Assembly: GCF_001039355.2 (NCBI RefSeq) | Contig: NW_019775641.1 | Coordinates: forward strand, 141,631 to 205,630 | Length of the DNA: 64,000 nucleotides | Source: Lingula anatina | Taxonomy: Eukaryota > Brachiopoda > Lingulata > Lingulida > Lingulidae | Direction of reading: 5' to 3' | Shown: positions 51,901-63,200 of the stretch, piece by piece | Numbering within the stretch: position 1 is the stretch's first letter | How the letters are laid out: each line of letters opens with the position of its first letter | Made by a program: the position numbers and the translations under genes | Notes under the pieces: model-generated | Databases searched by the model: none | Seen by the model: the letters and a program-made list of their open reading frames with translations, nothing else | Told to the model about the DNA's origin: nothing

Positions 51901-53960
51901 GGATGTTCTGTCTGACATATTTGAAATGGCTGATCTGGATGGAAATGGGTTGCTAAGTCGGAGTGAGTTCAACTTGTATAACGTGAGGACAAGTGGTGAG
52001 GAGGTGGCTGATGAGGAGTGGGAGGTGGTAGAAGGTGAGCTGGTAATTCTATAATGAAAGTATTAGTCCCCAGAATAGGGGACTAACTAGTCCGAGGGTA
52101 AAATATAGTGACCCACTACTAAGCTTGTTGTCTAATCTGCTAATAGACACTGAATAGATAACCTGTGGGGAAGTATTCAAATGGGTCGGCCATATTCGCC
52201 CCTCAGACTAGTTAGTCCACTATTCTGAATGGGGCCTTACATGAGAATTAACCAAAGTTAATAACTGCTGATATTAATTGTCTATTCTTATAGTCGTTGG
52301 TAAGTGCTTGGCATGGAAAATAATTCAAAATTGTGGAATAAAATGGATTCACAAAATAAGATGCTGTTGATGTTTAAAATTTCAGACAATGTTGAAATCA
52401 AGAAAGGAGAACTTACCAGAAAAGGCTTTGTTGATCTCAACCAGATGGAAGCAGATGACAACGAGGGTGATACGGAGGACTTGTGGGTAACCTTGCAGAG
52501 CATGGGATACAACAAGGAGTTAATTTTGGATGAGGTGAGTCTCTTTTAAAGCCAGTATGAAGAATGTAACACTGATAATTGGAAATACTGTAGCATGGCA
52601 AAGTAAGTGAATTAGTATTGTAACATTCATCAGTTCTCAAATAAAGGTGAAATAAGCAGTGATACTGCTGCATGAATTAGTTAAAAACAATGTAAAAAAT
52701 TCTTATAAAAAGAGAAAGATATCTTTATAATTGATTTCGTCTTCTCAACAGGCGTGTCCCTTTTTGATGGAAGTATACACAGAGGACTGCTCAGATGCAG
52801 AGCTCAAAGTGGCTGGTATCAAAGATGGAGGTTCTGCATTAGATTCAGCTGTCTGCCAATCTGTTGTCAGCAAGGTAGATTGATACTCGTACCCATCTGT
52901 GAGAACTTTATCTTTTACAAAAATTTTGATTTTGCCATATTCTTTCAACCTTGCTTTCCCAATGACACCCCTAGAGGTTTAAGTAGGGGTGACATTTTTC
53001 CAACTAATGGTGGATTTCCGACTTTTTGGGTGGTGTTGGTGCTCACAACAGTAATAAGATTTTCCCAACAATTAGCAGATTCCGACTTATCCCTGATAAG
53101 TGGACAGATAAGTTAGCCTTATCCTTCATGTGGTTTATCATATTGTAATTCTTTATAAGTTGTCCCTCAAATGAATTTCTTAATTTTTTTGTTTTTTATG
53201 TAGGGTGAGGCCAACAGGATCAAAAGTACGAGAGATGTGTTGGTCCATTCTTATACCAGCAATCATAGGGTGTCACTTGTGATAGAAAATAAGGTGAGAC
53301 AGAGTTGAGACTTTTGAGGGAAGCTCATTAAATTCTATTTGGAACAGCATTGAAATAAGTTCTCTTTTAAATAATGGAAATAAAGTCATTTGAGCTCCTC
53401 AAGTTAATATTTGTGATAAGTCTTTATTTCTTTACCTTTGAAGACGTCTAGCAAAACCTTGGTGAGGCTGGACTGCAGCAAGAGTACAAACAGCAGCACA
53501 GACAGGCCTAGTCTGGAGTGTGATATTGATGTACCAGCTGGACAACTTGTTGTAAGTACTGTACAATAGGGTATACAATTGAAGTTGACACAATTTTATG
53601 TAGATGTACCAGCTTGAGAATTTGTTTCAAGTACAAGATAAAAGTATGTACCACTATATATAAAAGTTGAAATAAATATGCACAGTCTGCAGTATAATAT
53701 GCCAGAAAAATAATTTCACATTGAAAGAATCAAGTACAGCAATAAAGAAAAACGGACTTGTATCATTTATTTTAAATGTTTCAATGATCTTGTTATTATC
53801 CTGAAGGCTTTAATACTCTGGCATTTATCTGTGTCATATTTGAACATGGTGTGAAAATTTTAACTTTCATCCTTTTATCTTTCAGCATGGTCATCACATT
53901 CTACCAACAGATGAGAGGAAGGAATGGTTCTTTCACTGTGCTGAATCTATACTGAAATAA
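40826..53960 (+). CDS. EFCAB7: EFCAB7, EF-hand protein of ciliary Hedgehog signalling, with expanded linker
   Basis: In vertebrates EFCAB7 tethers the EVC-EVC2 complex at the base of cilia with IQCE. Exons (24): 40826-40982, 41201-41266, 41466-41611, 41817-41903, 42424-42550, 43211-43297, 44179-44271, 44722-44847, 45068-45196, 45406-45480, 45717-45746, 46330-46416, 47354-47416, 48154-48237, 49769-49869, 50666-50819, 51103-51212, 51378-51535, 51901-52034, 52386-52534, 52752-52874, 53204-53293, 53444-53551, 53886-53960; 852 residues (human about 629). EF-hand loops: 105-116 (DLNGDGFITHKE), 141-152 (DENKDGKLDYKE), 638-649 (DLDGNGLLSRSE), all canonical. The C-terminal part has KLHSKGCFFLEEDGSIISHQ and DLWVTLQSMGYNKELILDEA, as in EFCAB7. 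The extra length is a Ser/Lys-rich linker of repeated phase 1-1 exons. A gap at 43414-43938 could hide another exon. A spliced 5' UTR is likely (TTTACAG just upstream). Confidence 0.93.
42014..42353. mobile_element. Fold-back MITE-like element in EFCAB7 intron
   Basis: Left end AGGGCTACTTCATGGGAATT, continuing into CCCACCAAAAT; the right end's reverse complement begins AGGGACACTCCATGGGATTC and then CCCACCAAAAT. The inverted arms (~40 bp) are clear. No target duplication is evident, so the boundaries and family are uncertain. Confidence 0.65.
43368..43962. other. Assembly gap (525 N) flanked by poly-T
   Basis: N from 43414 to 43938, with uninterrupted T on both sides (about 45 T left, 24 T right). 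It lies in the EFCAB7 intron after exon 43211-43297. The open frames that cross it are artefacts of reading N and T-runs. Confidence 0.98.
44179..45480 (+). repeat. Serially related EFCAB7 linker exons (GSQTSLKS-type motif)
   Basis: Four successive exons carry six copies of a motif close to K-[KE]-[MI]-G-S-Q-T-S-L-K-S: STGSQASLTS, RIGSHTSLKS, KMGSQVSLRS, RMGSQTSLKS, EMGSRASVRS and KSGSQTSLRS. Exons 44722-44847 and 45068-45196 both open DKEDS and contain two motifs each, so one is a duplicate of the other. All are phase 1-1 with lengths divisible by three. Confidence 0.85.
45917..45966. repeat. (AT)n microsatellite
   Basis: About 25 AT units in an EFCAB7 intron. Confidence 0.95.
52066..52236. 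mobile_element. MITE with TTA target duplication (PIF/Harbinger-like)
   Basis: A 171-bp element in an EFCAB7 intron, flanked by TTA (52063-52065 and 52237-52239). The arms share AGAATAGGGGACTAACTAGTC at left and, inverted, AGAATAGTGGACTAACTAGTC at right, with GTCCCC/GGCCCC ends. It is unrelated in sequence to the element at 9747-10004. Confidence 0.72.
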
Positions 53961-56290
53961 TCTCTTTAGCTCCATAGGACAAATATAACAATAAAATAGC
54001 AGCTCTCAATTATTTAGCTTCAGCATTTCTCCAGCTCAAGTTGATTTTACCCAAGGCAGCCTTGATAGGTTTTGTTGAAGATCCTGAATTGTTTTGTTTT
54101 ATTCTCAGTCATATGGTAACCCACCTTCATTGTTAATGTCATTATAATATCATTCAGAATAGTCAATACATATTTGTATGTGTATGACTCTGTAATTGGC
54201 ATATGCTTGTGTGCTATGTTTTTGCATATTGCTCAGTCTTAGAATCATCCCATCATGACATGCAGCACATCTTTTATATAGGAATAGAGTGAATTAATAG
54301 CATTAAGAGGTGGTTATGTAGTTTTAGCTTCATAATCCTGGATGGATATCTGGAAATGAAGAAGCTGTCACACAACAAATCTGAAGCTCATGGCTTATAT
54401 ATTTATATATTTGTGACAAAGGAAATATTCTGCTGCAAGTTTCATGTTACACACAGCATGTATATATCACAGAAGTGTTAAATAGGTAGAAGGGGGACCA
54501 TAGCTTTAAATGCTTGTTGACCCATTAATGACTGATTTAAGTATGCTGAATGCATATAATTAAGATATTTTGTTTTTCACCTTCAGTGTTACTTTGAATT
54601 ACATTGTCAGACTCTGCAATTTGTTTACCTTTAAAAAGGACTCAAATGGTTCTGCTTTTTGTATTAGGTGCAGAAATTGAATGGTACTGGAGTAACAAAT
54701 GTAAGGAAAATTTAGTGCGTCATTTTATATTTGAAAGTATTGAAAATTGGAAGGTGCATATTTTCTTCCTAGGATATACAGTCATAAAGGCTTTGAATCT
54801 TTTCTGGAATTTTTTTTTTTGTTTTCACTCTTTTGTAGGAGTTTCAGTACATTTTGGTGTAAATAAACTATTTTTACCACATGACGTGTTAAATTTTTGA
54901 ATTAAAAAACATTTTCACCCATTCTTTTTCCATTTGAGATGGCAACCATTTTGAAAAAAATTTGTTTATCACAATACCAACCCTGATAATGGCTACCTCT
55001 ATTATGACAAAGTTTTTTGCTTGACTTTGTATATGTAAAATTTTATTATTATTTTTCGATGCTAAAATATTGGCAGTTTAAAAACTGTCTCTAACAAATA
55101 TGTATGTAATAGGATAGATGAGCATAATATGAAGTTTCATCTTTAAACAATCAGGCACCTGTTTTTTCACATGTTGCACTTGTACTCGTCTGTACATCAC
55201 CTAACAATCGTACAATAAATACTACATCATATTATCACATTACAATGATCGTAACATAAATACTTTTCAGTTACTGAGTCAAACTTTTACAGTGCTCCAT
55301 TTCCCACAAATTACAAGGAGTAACAGGACAATCTTACCTCCTCATGTCAAATTAAAACATGATTTGCCCTTAAATACCATACCTATATCACTAAATATAT
55401 AACATGAATGTGAGCTGTGAATTTTGAATTCCTTGGTGAGTGGTTTCTACACATTTGCATGAAAGAAAAATTCACTTTTGACTGTGCACATGCAGAATAT
55501 TCCAGCTATCATATAATAACTAAAAATCTGACAGCTTGCATGCCTAAAATTACAATGCAATAGCAATAATGTTACTGCAGTATTACTATCTCCCAATGGA
55601 GTTCTTGCCACTGTTGGGAGTAGCTGACAAACTTACTATACTGTTGCAAGTGTTTAATCATTTACTTCATTTATTTCATGGTTTTCATGAAGGGTTTATT
55701 ATTTCAACCTTTCTGATCAATTTTACAGTAATTTGAAATAATGACAAACTGAGCAAAATAATTTATAATAAAGTGAGATTCTGATAAAGGAAATCAGCAT
55801 GTCGATGAAGACAAAGATGCATGGAGGAATTGCTTTGTTTTCGACTAGTGTTTGACAACAGGTTTTGAAGAAATTACACATTTAAATTAATTAAATAATA
55901 AAATAAGTAAATCTAGAAAGATAAGATCATAATTTTTCAAGTATTTGGGACAAATCATTAGAGCAAAATACTAGCTGAAACATATTTTGATTGTTTTAAA
56001 ATTTTTCTCTTAATCCTTTCAAATTCGCACTCAAAATGGGATCCTTGTGAGCTTACAGGACCATTCCTGTCCTGTTCCTCTGTCCCAAACTAACTTAATT
56101 ACAATCTCCTGAGAGTGATTTCTATTGCCATTTTATAGAATGTATGGCATCTAAGTGCTAATATTTAAATCATACAATGTTAATGTCACAAAACTAGTTT
56201 TATATTGATGAAAATTTTAGCCTCATGCTGCTATGATGTGAAAAACTGACATTTGATGACAGGTACAACGATACCCGAAATTTGTGGAAG
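53149..56290. repeat. Duplicated block, copy 1 (EFCAB7 3' exons and downstream)
   Basis: This ~3.1 kb is repeated nearly verbatim at 56744-59915, with scattered substitutions and small indels. It covers the last three EFCAB7 exons, their introns, the stop codon and ~2.3 kb of 3' UTR and downstream sequence. It ends at a G-run (about 56289-56303), just where copy 2 meets an N gap. No other coding sequence is visible downstream of 53960. Confidence 0.95.
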
Positions 56291-56302
56291 GGGGGGGGGG
56301 GG

Positions 56303-56743
56303 GACGAGTATTTAAATTTCAGCAATGCTAGATGTAGCCCAAGTTCTACATAATGACTACTTATTACAATGCATTTCTTACAATTGTTTAAAAGATCATA
56401 GACGCAGCTGCAAATTGGAAAATAAAATGTTGGGTGAAATGAATACAGATGGGCAATCTACATCTGGTATTTAAAATAAAAGAAAGGAAAGTAAATTACT
56501 CATGTGTGAAAAAAAGTTATGAACAAATTTGCAGGAATCAAAAATTAATAAAACACATGAGGACAAATGAATCATACAATTATAAACAAAAAAAACTTGC
56601 ACATGCAAGTTCCATGCTAAGAGTGAGATCTTCACATTTAAATGCAATTAATAAATCAAAAACAAACANGTTTCCATTCGAATGCGCTCACTCCAGCTGG
56701 TGGTACACTATCCGGAGGCGGTATCGCCTCTCTGATCCTCTAG
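56303..56743. other. Unique spacer between duplicated blocks, with ambiguous base
   Basis: AT-rich non-coding sequence runs to an N at 56669. It is followed by ~74 bp of distinctly GC-richer sequence (from TTTCCATTCGAATGCGCTCA) that resembles nothing nearby, then copy 2 begins. This looks like a contig or scaffold junction. Confidence 0.6.
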
Positions 56744-59700
56744 TTCTTCATAAATTGTCCCTCAAATGTATTTCTTATATTTTTTGTTTTTTATGTAGGG
56801 TGAGGCCAACAGGATCAAAAGTACGAGAGATGTGTTGGTCCATTCTTATACCAGCAATCATAGGGTGTCACTTGTGATAGAAAATAAGGTGAGACAGAGT
56901 TAAGGATTTTGAGGGAACATCATTAAATTCTATTTTGAACAGCATTGCAATAAGTTCTCTTTTAAATAATGGAAATAAAGTCATTTGAGCTCCTCAAGTT
57001 AATATTGGTGATAAGTCTTTATTTCTTTACTTTTGAAGACATCTAGCAAGACCTTGGTGAGGCTGGACTGCAGCAGGAGTACAAATAGCAGCACAGACAG
57101 GCCTAGCCTGGAGTGTGATATTGATGTACCAGCTGGACAACTTGTTGTAAGTACTATACAATAGGATATACAATTGAAGTTGACACAATGAGGACAGGTG
57201 GAGTCTTGAATGTTATGTATATATACCAGGATGAGAACTTGTTTCAAGTACAATATAAAAGGATGTACCACTATATATAAAAGTTGAAACGAACGCACAC
57301 AGTCTGCAGTATAGTGTGCCAGAAAAATAATTTCACATTGAAAGAATCAAGTACAGCAATAAAGAAAAACTGACTTGTATCATTTATTTTAAATGTTTTA
57401 ATGATCTTGTTATTATCCTGAAGGCTTTAATACTCTGGCATTTCTGTTTCATATTTGAACATAACTTTTACTTTCATCCTTCTCTCTTTCAGCATGGCCA
57501 TCACATTCTACCAACAGATGAGAAGAAGGAATGGTTCTTTCACTGTGCCGAGAGTATATTGAAATAATCTCTTTAGCTCCATAGGACAAATATAAAAAAA
57601 AACAGCAGGTCTCAATTATTTAGCTTCAGCATTTCTCCAGCTCAAGTTGATTTTACCTGAGGCAGCCTTGATAAGTTTTGTTGAAGATCCTGAATTGTTT
57701 TGTTAATTGTTTTATTTTCAGTCAGATGGTAACCCACCTTCATTGTTAATGTCATTATAATATCATTCAGCATAGTCAATACATATTTGTATGTGTATGA
57801 CTCTGTAATTGGCATATGCTTGTGTGCTATGTTTTTGCATATTGCTCAGTCTTAGAATCATCCCATCATGACATGCAGCACATCTTTTATATAGGAATAG
57901 AGTGAATTAATAGCATTAAGAGGTGGTTATGTAGTTTTAGCTTCATAATCCTGGATGGATATCTGGAAATGAAGAAGCTGTCACACAACAAATCTGAAGC
58001 TCATGGCTTATATATTTATATATTTGTGACAAAGGAAATATTCTGCTGCAAGTTTCGTGTTACACACAGCATGTATAAATCACAGAAGTGTTAAATTGGT
58101 AGAAGGGGGAACCATAGCTTTAAATGCTTGTTGACCCATTAATGGACTTCATGACTGATTTAAGTATGCTGAATGCATATAATTAACATATTTTGTTTGT
58201 CACCTTCAGTGTTACTTTGAATGACATTGTCAGACTCTATAATTTGTTTACCTTTAAAAAGGTCTTAAATGACTGTGCTTTTTGTATTAGGTGCAGAAAT
58301 TGAATGGTACTGGAGAAACAAATGTAAGGAAAATTTAGTGCGTAATTTTATTTTTGAAAGTATTGAAAATTGGAAGGTGCGTATTTTCTTCCTAGAATAT
58401 ATATAGTCATAAAGGCTTTGAATCTTTTCTGGATTACTTTTTGTTTTCACTCTTTTCTAGGAGTTTCAGTACATTTCAGTGTAAATAAACTATTTTTACC
58501 ACCTGACTCGTGTTAAATTTTTGAATTAAAACATTTCCACCCATTTTTCTTCTATTTGAGATGGCAACCATTTGGAAAAAAATTTGTTTATCACAATACC
58601 AACCCTGATAATGGCTACATCTATTATGACAAGAAAAGTTTTCTGCTGGACTTTGTATATGTAAAATTTTATTATTATTTTTCGATGCTAAAATATTGGC
58701 AGTTTAAAAACTGTCTCTAACAAATATGTATGTAATAGGATAGATGAGCATAATATGAAGTTTCATCTTTAAACAATCAGGCACCTGTTTTTTCACGTTG
58801 CACTTGTACTCATCTGTACATCACCTAACAATCGTACAATAAATACTACATCATATTATCACATTACAATGATCGTAACATAAATACTTTTCAGTTACTG
58901 AGTCAAACTTTTACAGTGCTCCATTTCCCACAAATTACAAGGAGTAACAGGACAATCTTACCTCCTCATGTCAAATTAAAACATGATTTGCCCTTAAATA
59001 CCATCCCTATATCACTAAATATATAACATGAATGTGAGCTGTGAATTCTGAATTCCTTGGTGAGTGGTTTCTACACATTTGCATGAAAGAAGAAATTCAC
59101 TTTTGACTGTGCACATGCAATGCAGAATATTCCAGCTATCATATAGTAACTAATAATCTGACAACTTGGATGCCTAAAATTACAATGCCATAGCAATAAT
59201 GTTACTGCAGTATTACTATCTCCCAATGGAGTTCTTGCCATTGTTGGGAGTAGCTGACAAACTTACTATACTGTTGCAAGTGTTTAATCATTTACTTTAT
59301 TTATTTCATGAAGGGTTTATTATTTCAACCTTTCTGATCAATTTTACAGTTATTTGAAATAATGACAAACTGAGAAAAATAATTTATCATAAAGTGAGAT
59401 TCTGATAAAGGAAATCAGCATGTCAGTGAAGACAAAGATGCATGGAGGAATTGCTTTGTTTTTTCGACTAGTGTTTGACAACAGGTTTTGAAGAAATTAC
59501 ACGTTTAAATTAATTAAATAAAAAAATAAGTAAATCTAGAAAGATAAGATCATAATTTTTCAAGTATTTGGGACAAATCATTAGAGCAAAATACTAGCTG
59601 AAACATATTTTGATTGTTTTTAAAATTTCTCTTAATCCTTTCAATTTCCCACTCAAAACGGGATCCTTGTGAGCTTACAGGACCATTCCTCTCCACTTCC

Positions 59701-59915
59701 TCTGTCGCAAACTAACTTAATTACAATCTCCTGAGATTTCCTCCTGTGATTTCTATTGCCATTTTATAGAATGTATGGCATATAAGTGCTAATATTTAAA
59801 TCATACAATGTTAATGTCACAAAACTAGTTTTATATTGATGAAAATTTTAGCCTCATGCTCCTATGATGTGAAAAACTGACATTTGATGACAGGAACAAC
59901 GATGCCTGAAATTTG
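56744..59915. repeat. Duplicated block, copy 2
   Basis: It matches 53149-56290 in the same orientation. A visible difference is inserted sequence near 57190-57215 (GAGGACAGGTGGAGTCTTGA). The block stops at GAAATTTG against the N gap, the same point at which copy 1 enters a G-run. An allelic copy kept by the assembler would explain the borders at N and homopolymers. Confidence 0.93.
56799..57567 (+). pseudogene. Duplicate of the last three EFCAB7 exons
   Basis: Exons 56799-56888, 57039-57146 and 57493-57567 repeat the final three EFCAB7 exons with intact splice sites, frame and stop. Only conservative changes appear (CSKSTN to CSRSTN; DERKEW to DEKKEW). There is no upstream exon for them, so they are either an unused fragment, an alternative 3' end for EFCAB7, or an allelic copy misplaced by assembly. 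The intact frame favours a recent or allelic origin. Confidence 0.75.
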
Positions 59916-59947
59916 NNNNNNNNNNNNNNNNNNNNNNNNNNNNNNNN
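59916..59947. other. Assembly gap (32 N)
   Basis: An N run at the right border of duplicated block copy 2. The sequence after it (59948-60261) is the 3' flank of HOOK and has no counterpart after copy 1. Confidence 0.98.
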
Positions 59948-60261
59948 AATATCCCATTATCAATAGGTCAAATACTTCGAACAAAATTTTAGATTTCAGA
60001 CAATACACATGTATTTTCTGTTTACCATCAGAAAAATATCTTGCTTTCAAGACATACTGAGGGTATCAAAGTGGAGAACAATCAAAATATAAAGCCTGAT
60101 GGACACAGTTTTAAGCCTTAGTCGGAGATCATTTACTTCACATATTTGGACACAATATCAACTGGACATGTTATTTTGTATCCTGATAAAAAAGAAAAGG
60201 AGGCTTTCAACAGATGAAAGATTTTAATCTTCAGCAGTATTGTCTGTGTAATGTATAACAT

Positions 60262-63200
60262 TCACCTGGATGCATTGGGATGTGTTGAAGCAAGGGATTG
60301 GGTACGTCTTGAATGTGCTTGTCTCTGCCTTGCAAGGAAAGACTGTCCTGTGCCAAAATTAGTTAACCTCTCTTCTGCTGCCTTTCTGTGGAGCTTCATT
60401 CCCTGAAAAAATGTGAACAATACAGGACATGATCTTATATGTCATTCTGTGCCATACCATGTAAAAACCTTTAAAAGATTTTTTTACCTTGACTCTTGTA
60501 TCTCTGCGAATATACCATGATATATGACGTAAATATTGGTAAGAAATGCAATCTTTTGAGTTATTTCTGTATAATACAATTCATTGCAAAACTTTAACTG
60601 GTATTACTTACTACTGGTCAATGAAGAGGATTTGTATTTTACAGTTTCTTTCTTATTTCCAAGTTCACTTACCAAATTATACCAAGCTGTTACTATCAAC
60701 TTTTCTTCTTGCTCTTTGACAGCCTTAGAACGCTCTTGATCTTTCTGCAAATTCAAATCAGAAATGTTTTATTTTAAGTAAAAATCATATAACTATTTCA
60801 TCTAGTGTCCTGGTTATATTGGTATATCATCCATATAATAAACTTTTGCTTAAAGGCAATTTCTACTCACTTCTAGATGTTCTATTATTCGTTCTTTCTC
60901 TTGTAGTTGATTTTTCAAAGCTTGCACCTCTGCGGATGTTCCCTGATTTTGTTTTGGATCCAAGGCCCGAATAACCTATAAAACATATTTCCACATAATT
61001 CAGAATTCTGAAGTTGTACTAAGTGTTGGCTCATACAGTACATAAACAACTGATAAAATGTAGTGTGTTTTCTAAAAGATTTCTGTATCTATTTCATATG
61101 GATGTTTTTAAAGCTGTCTCTCTAACATAAAAACCAAAAAGTCAAATACTTCTCTTAAAGCACCAGCTTTTAATTTTCCAAGTCTGATTCATGTTCAACT
61201 TACACTTTTGGCCTTATCCAGATATTTTTTATATCTTTCTTCCATGTGTCTCATATCATCCTCCTTTTTATTAAGGGCATCTTGCAACTGCTGAATCTTC
61301 TCATTACTGGATGCAACGCGTGGCTCAAGTTCATCTAAATGCAGGCGTTTCTTTTGAACTTCCTGCTCAAGTTCTTTATTCTTTTGGATTTGTTCATTAA
61401 GTCTTTTCTTGTATTCTGTGGTATTGTCCTCTTTACTGCTGGCAGAACTGGCTGCATTTTCTCTGAGATCCTCAATCTGGGCTTCAAGCTCTAAAATCCT
61501 CTGGTTTGCTAGTCTGGAAGCAAAAGATATTTAGGATGTACAAAACAAAACTGCAGTTATCTCGGTTCAGGAATGATGCATACCTTTCTCAAATCAAATC
61601 TTTTTAAATAGTTATACTTAAACGCAGACACAATTTTAAGAGCAAAGTAAAAACATTCTCTCTTTGATCTGATTCCAACGGGTAATTATCCCACAGAGAG
61701 CAGTCTGGTGTCAATACCTGTTTTCTGTTTCCAGTTCATTGTTTCTAGCTTTGGTGTCTTCCAGCATTGAGGTGACCAGCTGGGCATTCTCATCCTCACT
61801 GCCCTCCTTGGACAGTTTCAACATCTTGTTTTCGTGTTGTAAACGAATCAATTTTTCTCTAGAGGAAAAAAATGGACACAGAATGAGAGGCATTCAATAT
61901 ATCATAGCAACTGCTAAATTATATTCACACCTCATCATAAAACGAGGATAATTCAATGTTAGGAGTATGTGACATGTGGCACATACAGATGGACTCTTAC
62001 TGGGCAAAATAAATCCTTCAAATAAAAAAATTCCATGTTGCAACAAAAATTTCTCAAGGAACTTCTAAATTCAACTATTTAAGAAAATGACATGTTTTAG
62101 TCATTGTTTTTCTAACAATAAAGATTTATACATCTAAAATATTTGTGGAATTTTTTATCAGAACAGATACTTACTTAATCTCAGGAGGTACACTCAGCAT
62201 ATCTAAGCTGCCCGGTGATGTGGAACGGTCTGATGGACTGCCTGAAAACTCCTCACCTAAAACACAAAATTATGAATTTATCATTCTCACATCAAAACAT
62301 TTTGATTTTGCTTTAATTTGATTAAGAATGTGAAAAGGTAACCACATGCCAAATTTGGTGCTTTTATCCACCGCGTCACGCATTAACCATTTTTTTTACC
62401 CTAAGCCACCTCACTATTTCTTGATTGTCCCTTTCTGCTTATTTTGCATTATCTTCATTTTTAAAGAAAAAATATTGCAATTTTTGAAGAAACTTTATAA
62501 GACAAAATACTGACATTCAAATAAGGCATAATAAAAAACTTGCTGGCCTATTAGAGATGAAATTACTCTAAGAAAACAGCAAAGATTCTCACCTGTATGT
62601 AATACATTTGTTAAGCTCAGCTCTTCATTTGTTTCTCTCAGAGAATCTCTCTCTGTGACTAGCCTCTGAAAGATGATATCATGATTTTTTTTTATAGCTG
62701 ACATTATCACAGTTCAACAACAAATCCTACAAAACATCCCCATTTACAAATACTGTAGTTCAAAATAACTGCCCCCAGTTTTCCAAAAAGTTCTAGTGGC
62801 AGTTTCAGTTCCAGTGGCTGACATCTTCATTATCAATGTTACATGGTCACATGCACACATCTTACCCTATCAAGAACAGTGTTACAGCACTCTCATGGAC
62901 ACATGCACACACCCTTAGAAAGGGAACTGACTTAAGTTTTTTGGTGAAACAGGGGCCTGGGTAATTCAAATAAATTACACTGATGTCACTTTAAAATCTT
63001 ACTTCTTTTTCTCTCTGCAATGACGCCATCTTTTCCTGAGTTCTTTTGGCCTCAAATTCTGCTTTGTCTGCCCTCTTTGTTTCTTCTGAGCTCTTGATCT
63101 GCAACTCCTGGACCTGCCTCTTATAAGCATCCAACTGGGTCTTCAAACTAGTGCTCTTTCTCACCTCCTACAATTATATAAAAAACAGTTTAACACCGAT

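Noticed and set aside
54604-54900. Frame in the duplicated 3' flank of EFCAB7
   Set aside because: It is broken in the second copy (58240-58530), so it is not under coding constraint.
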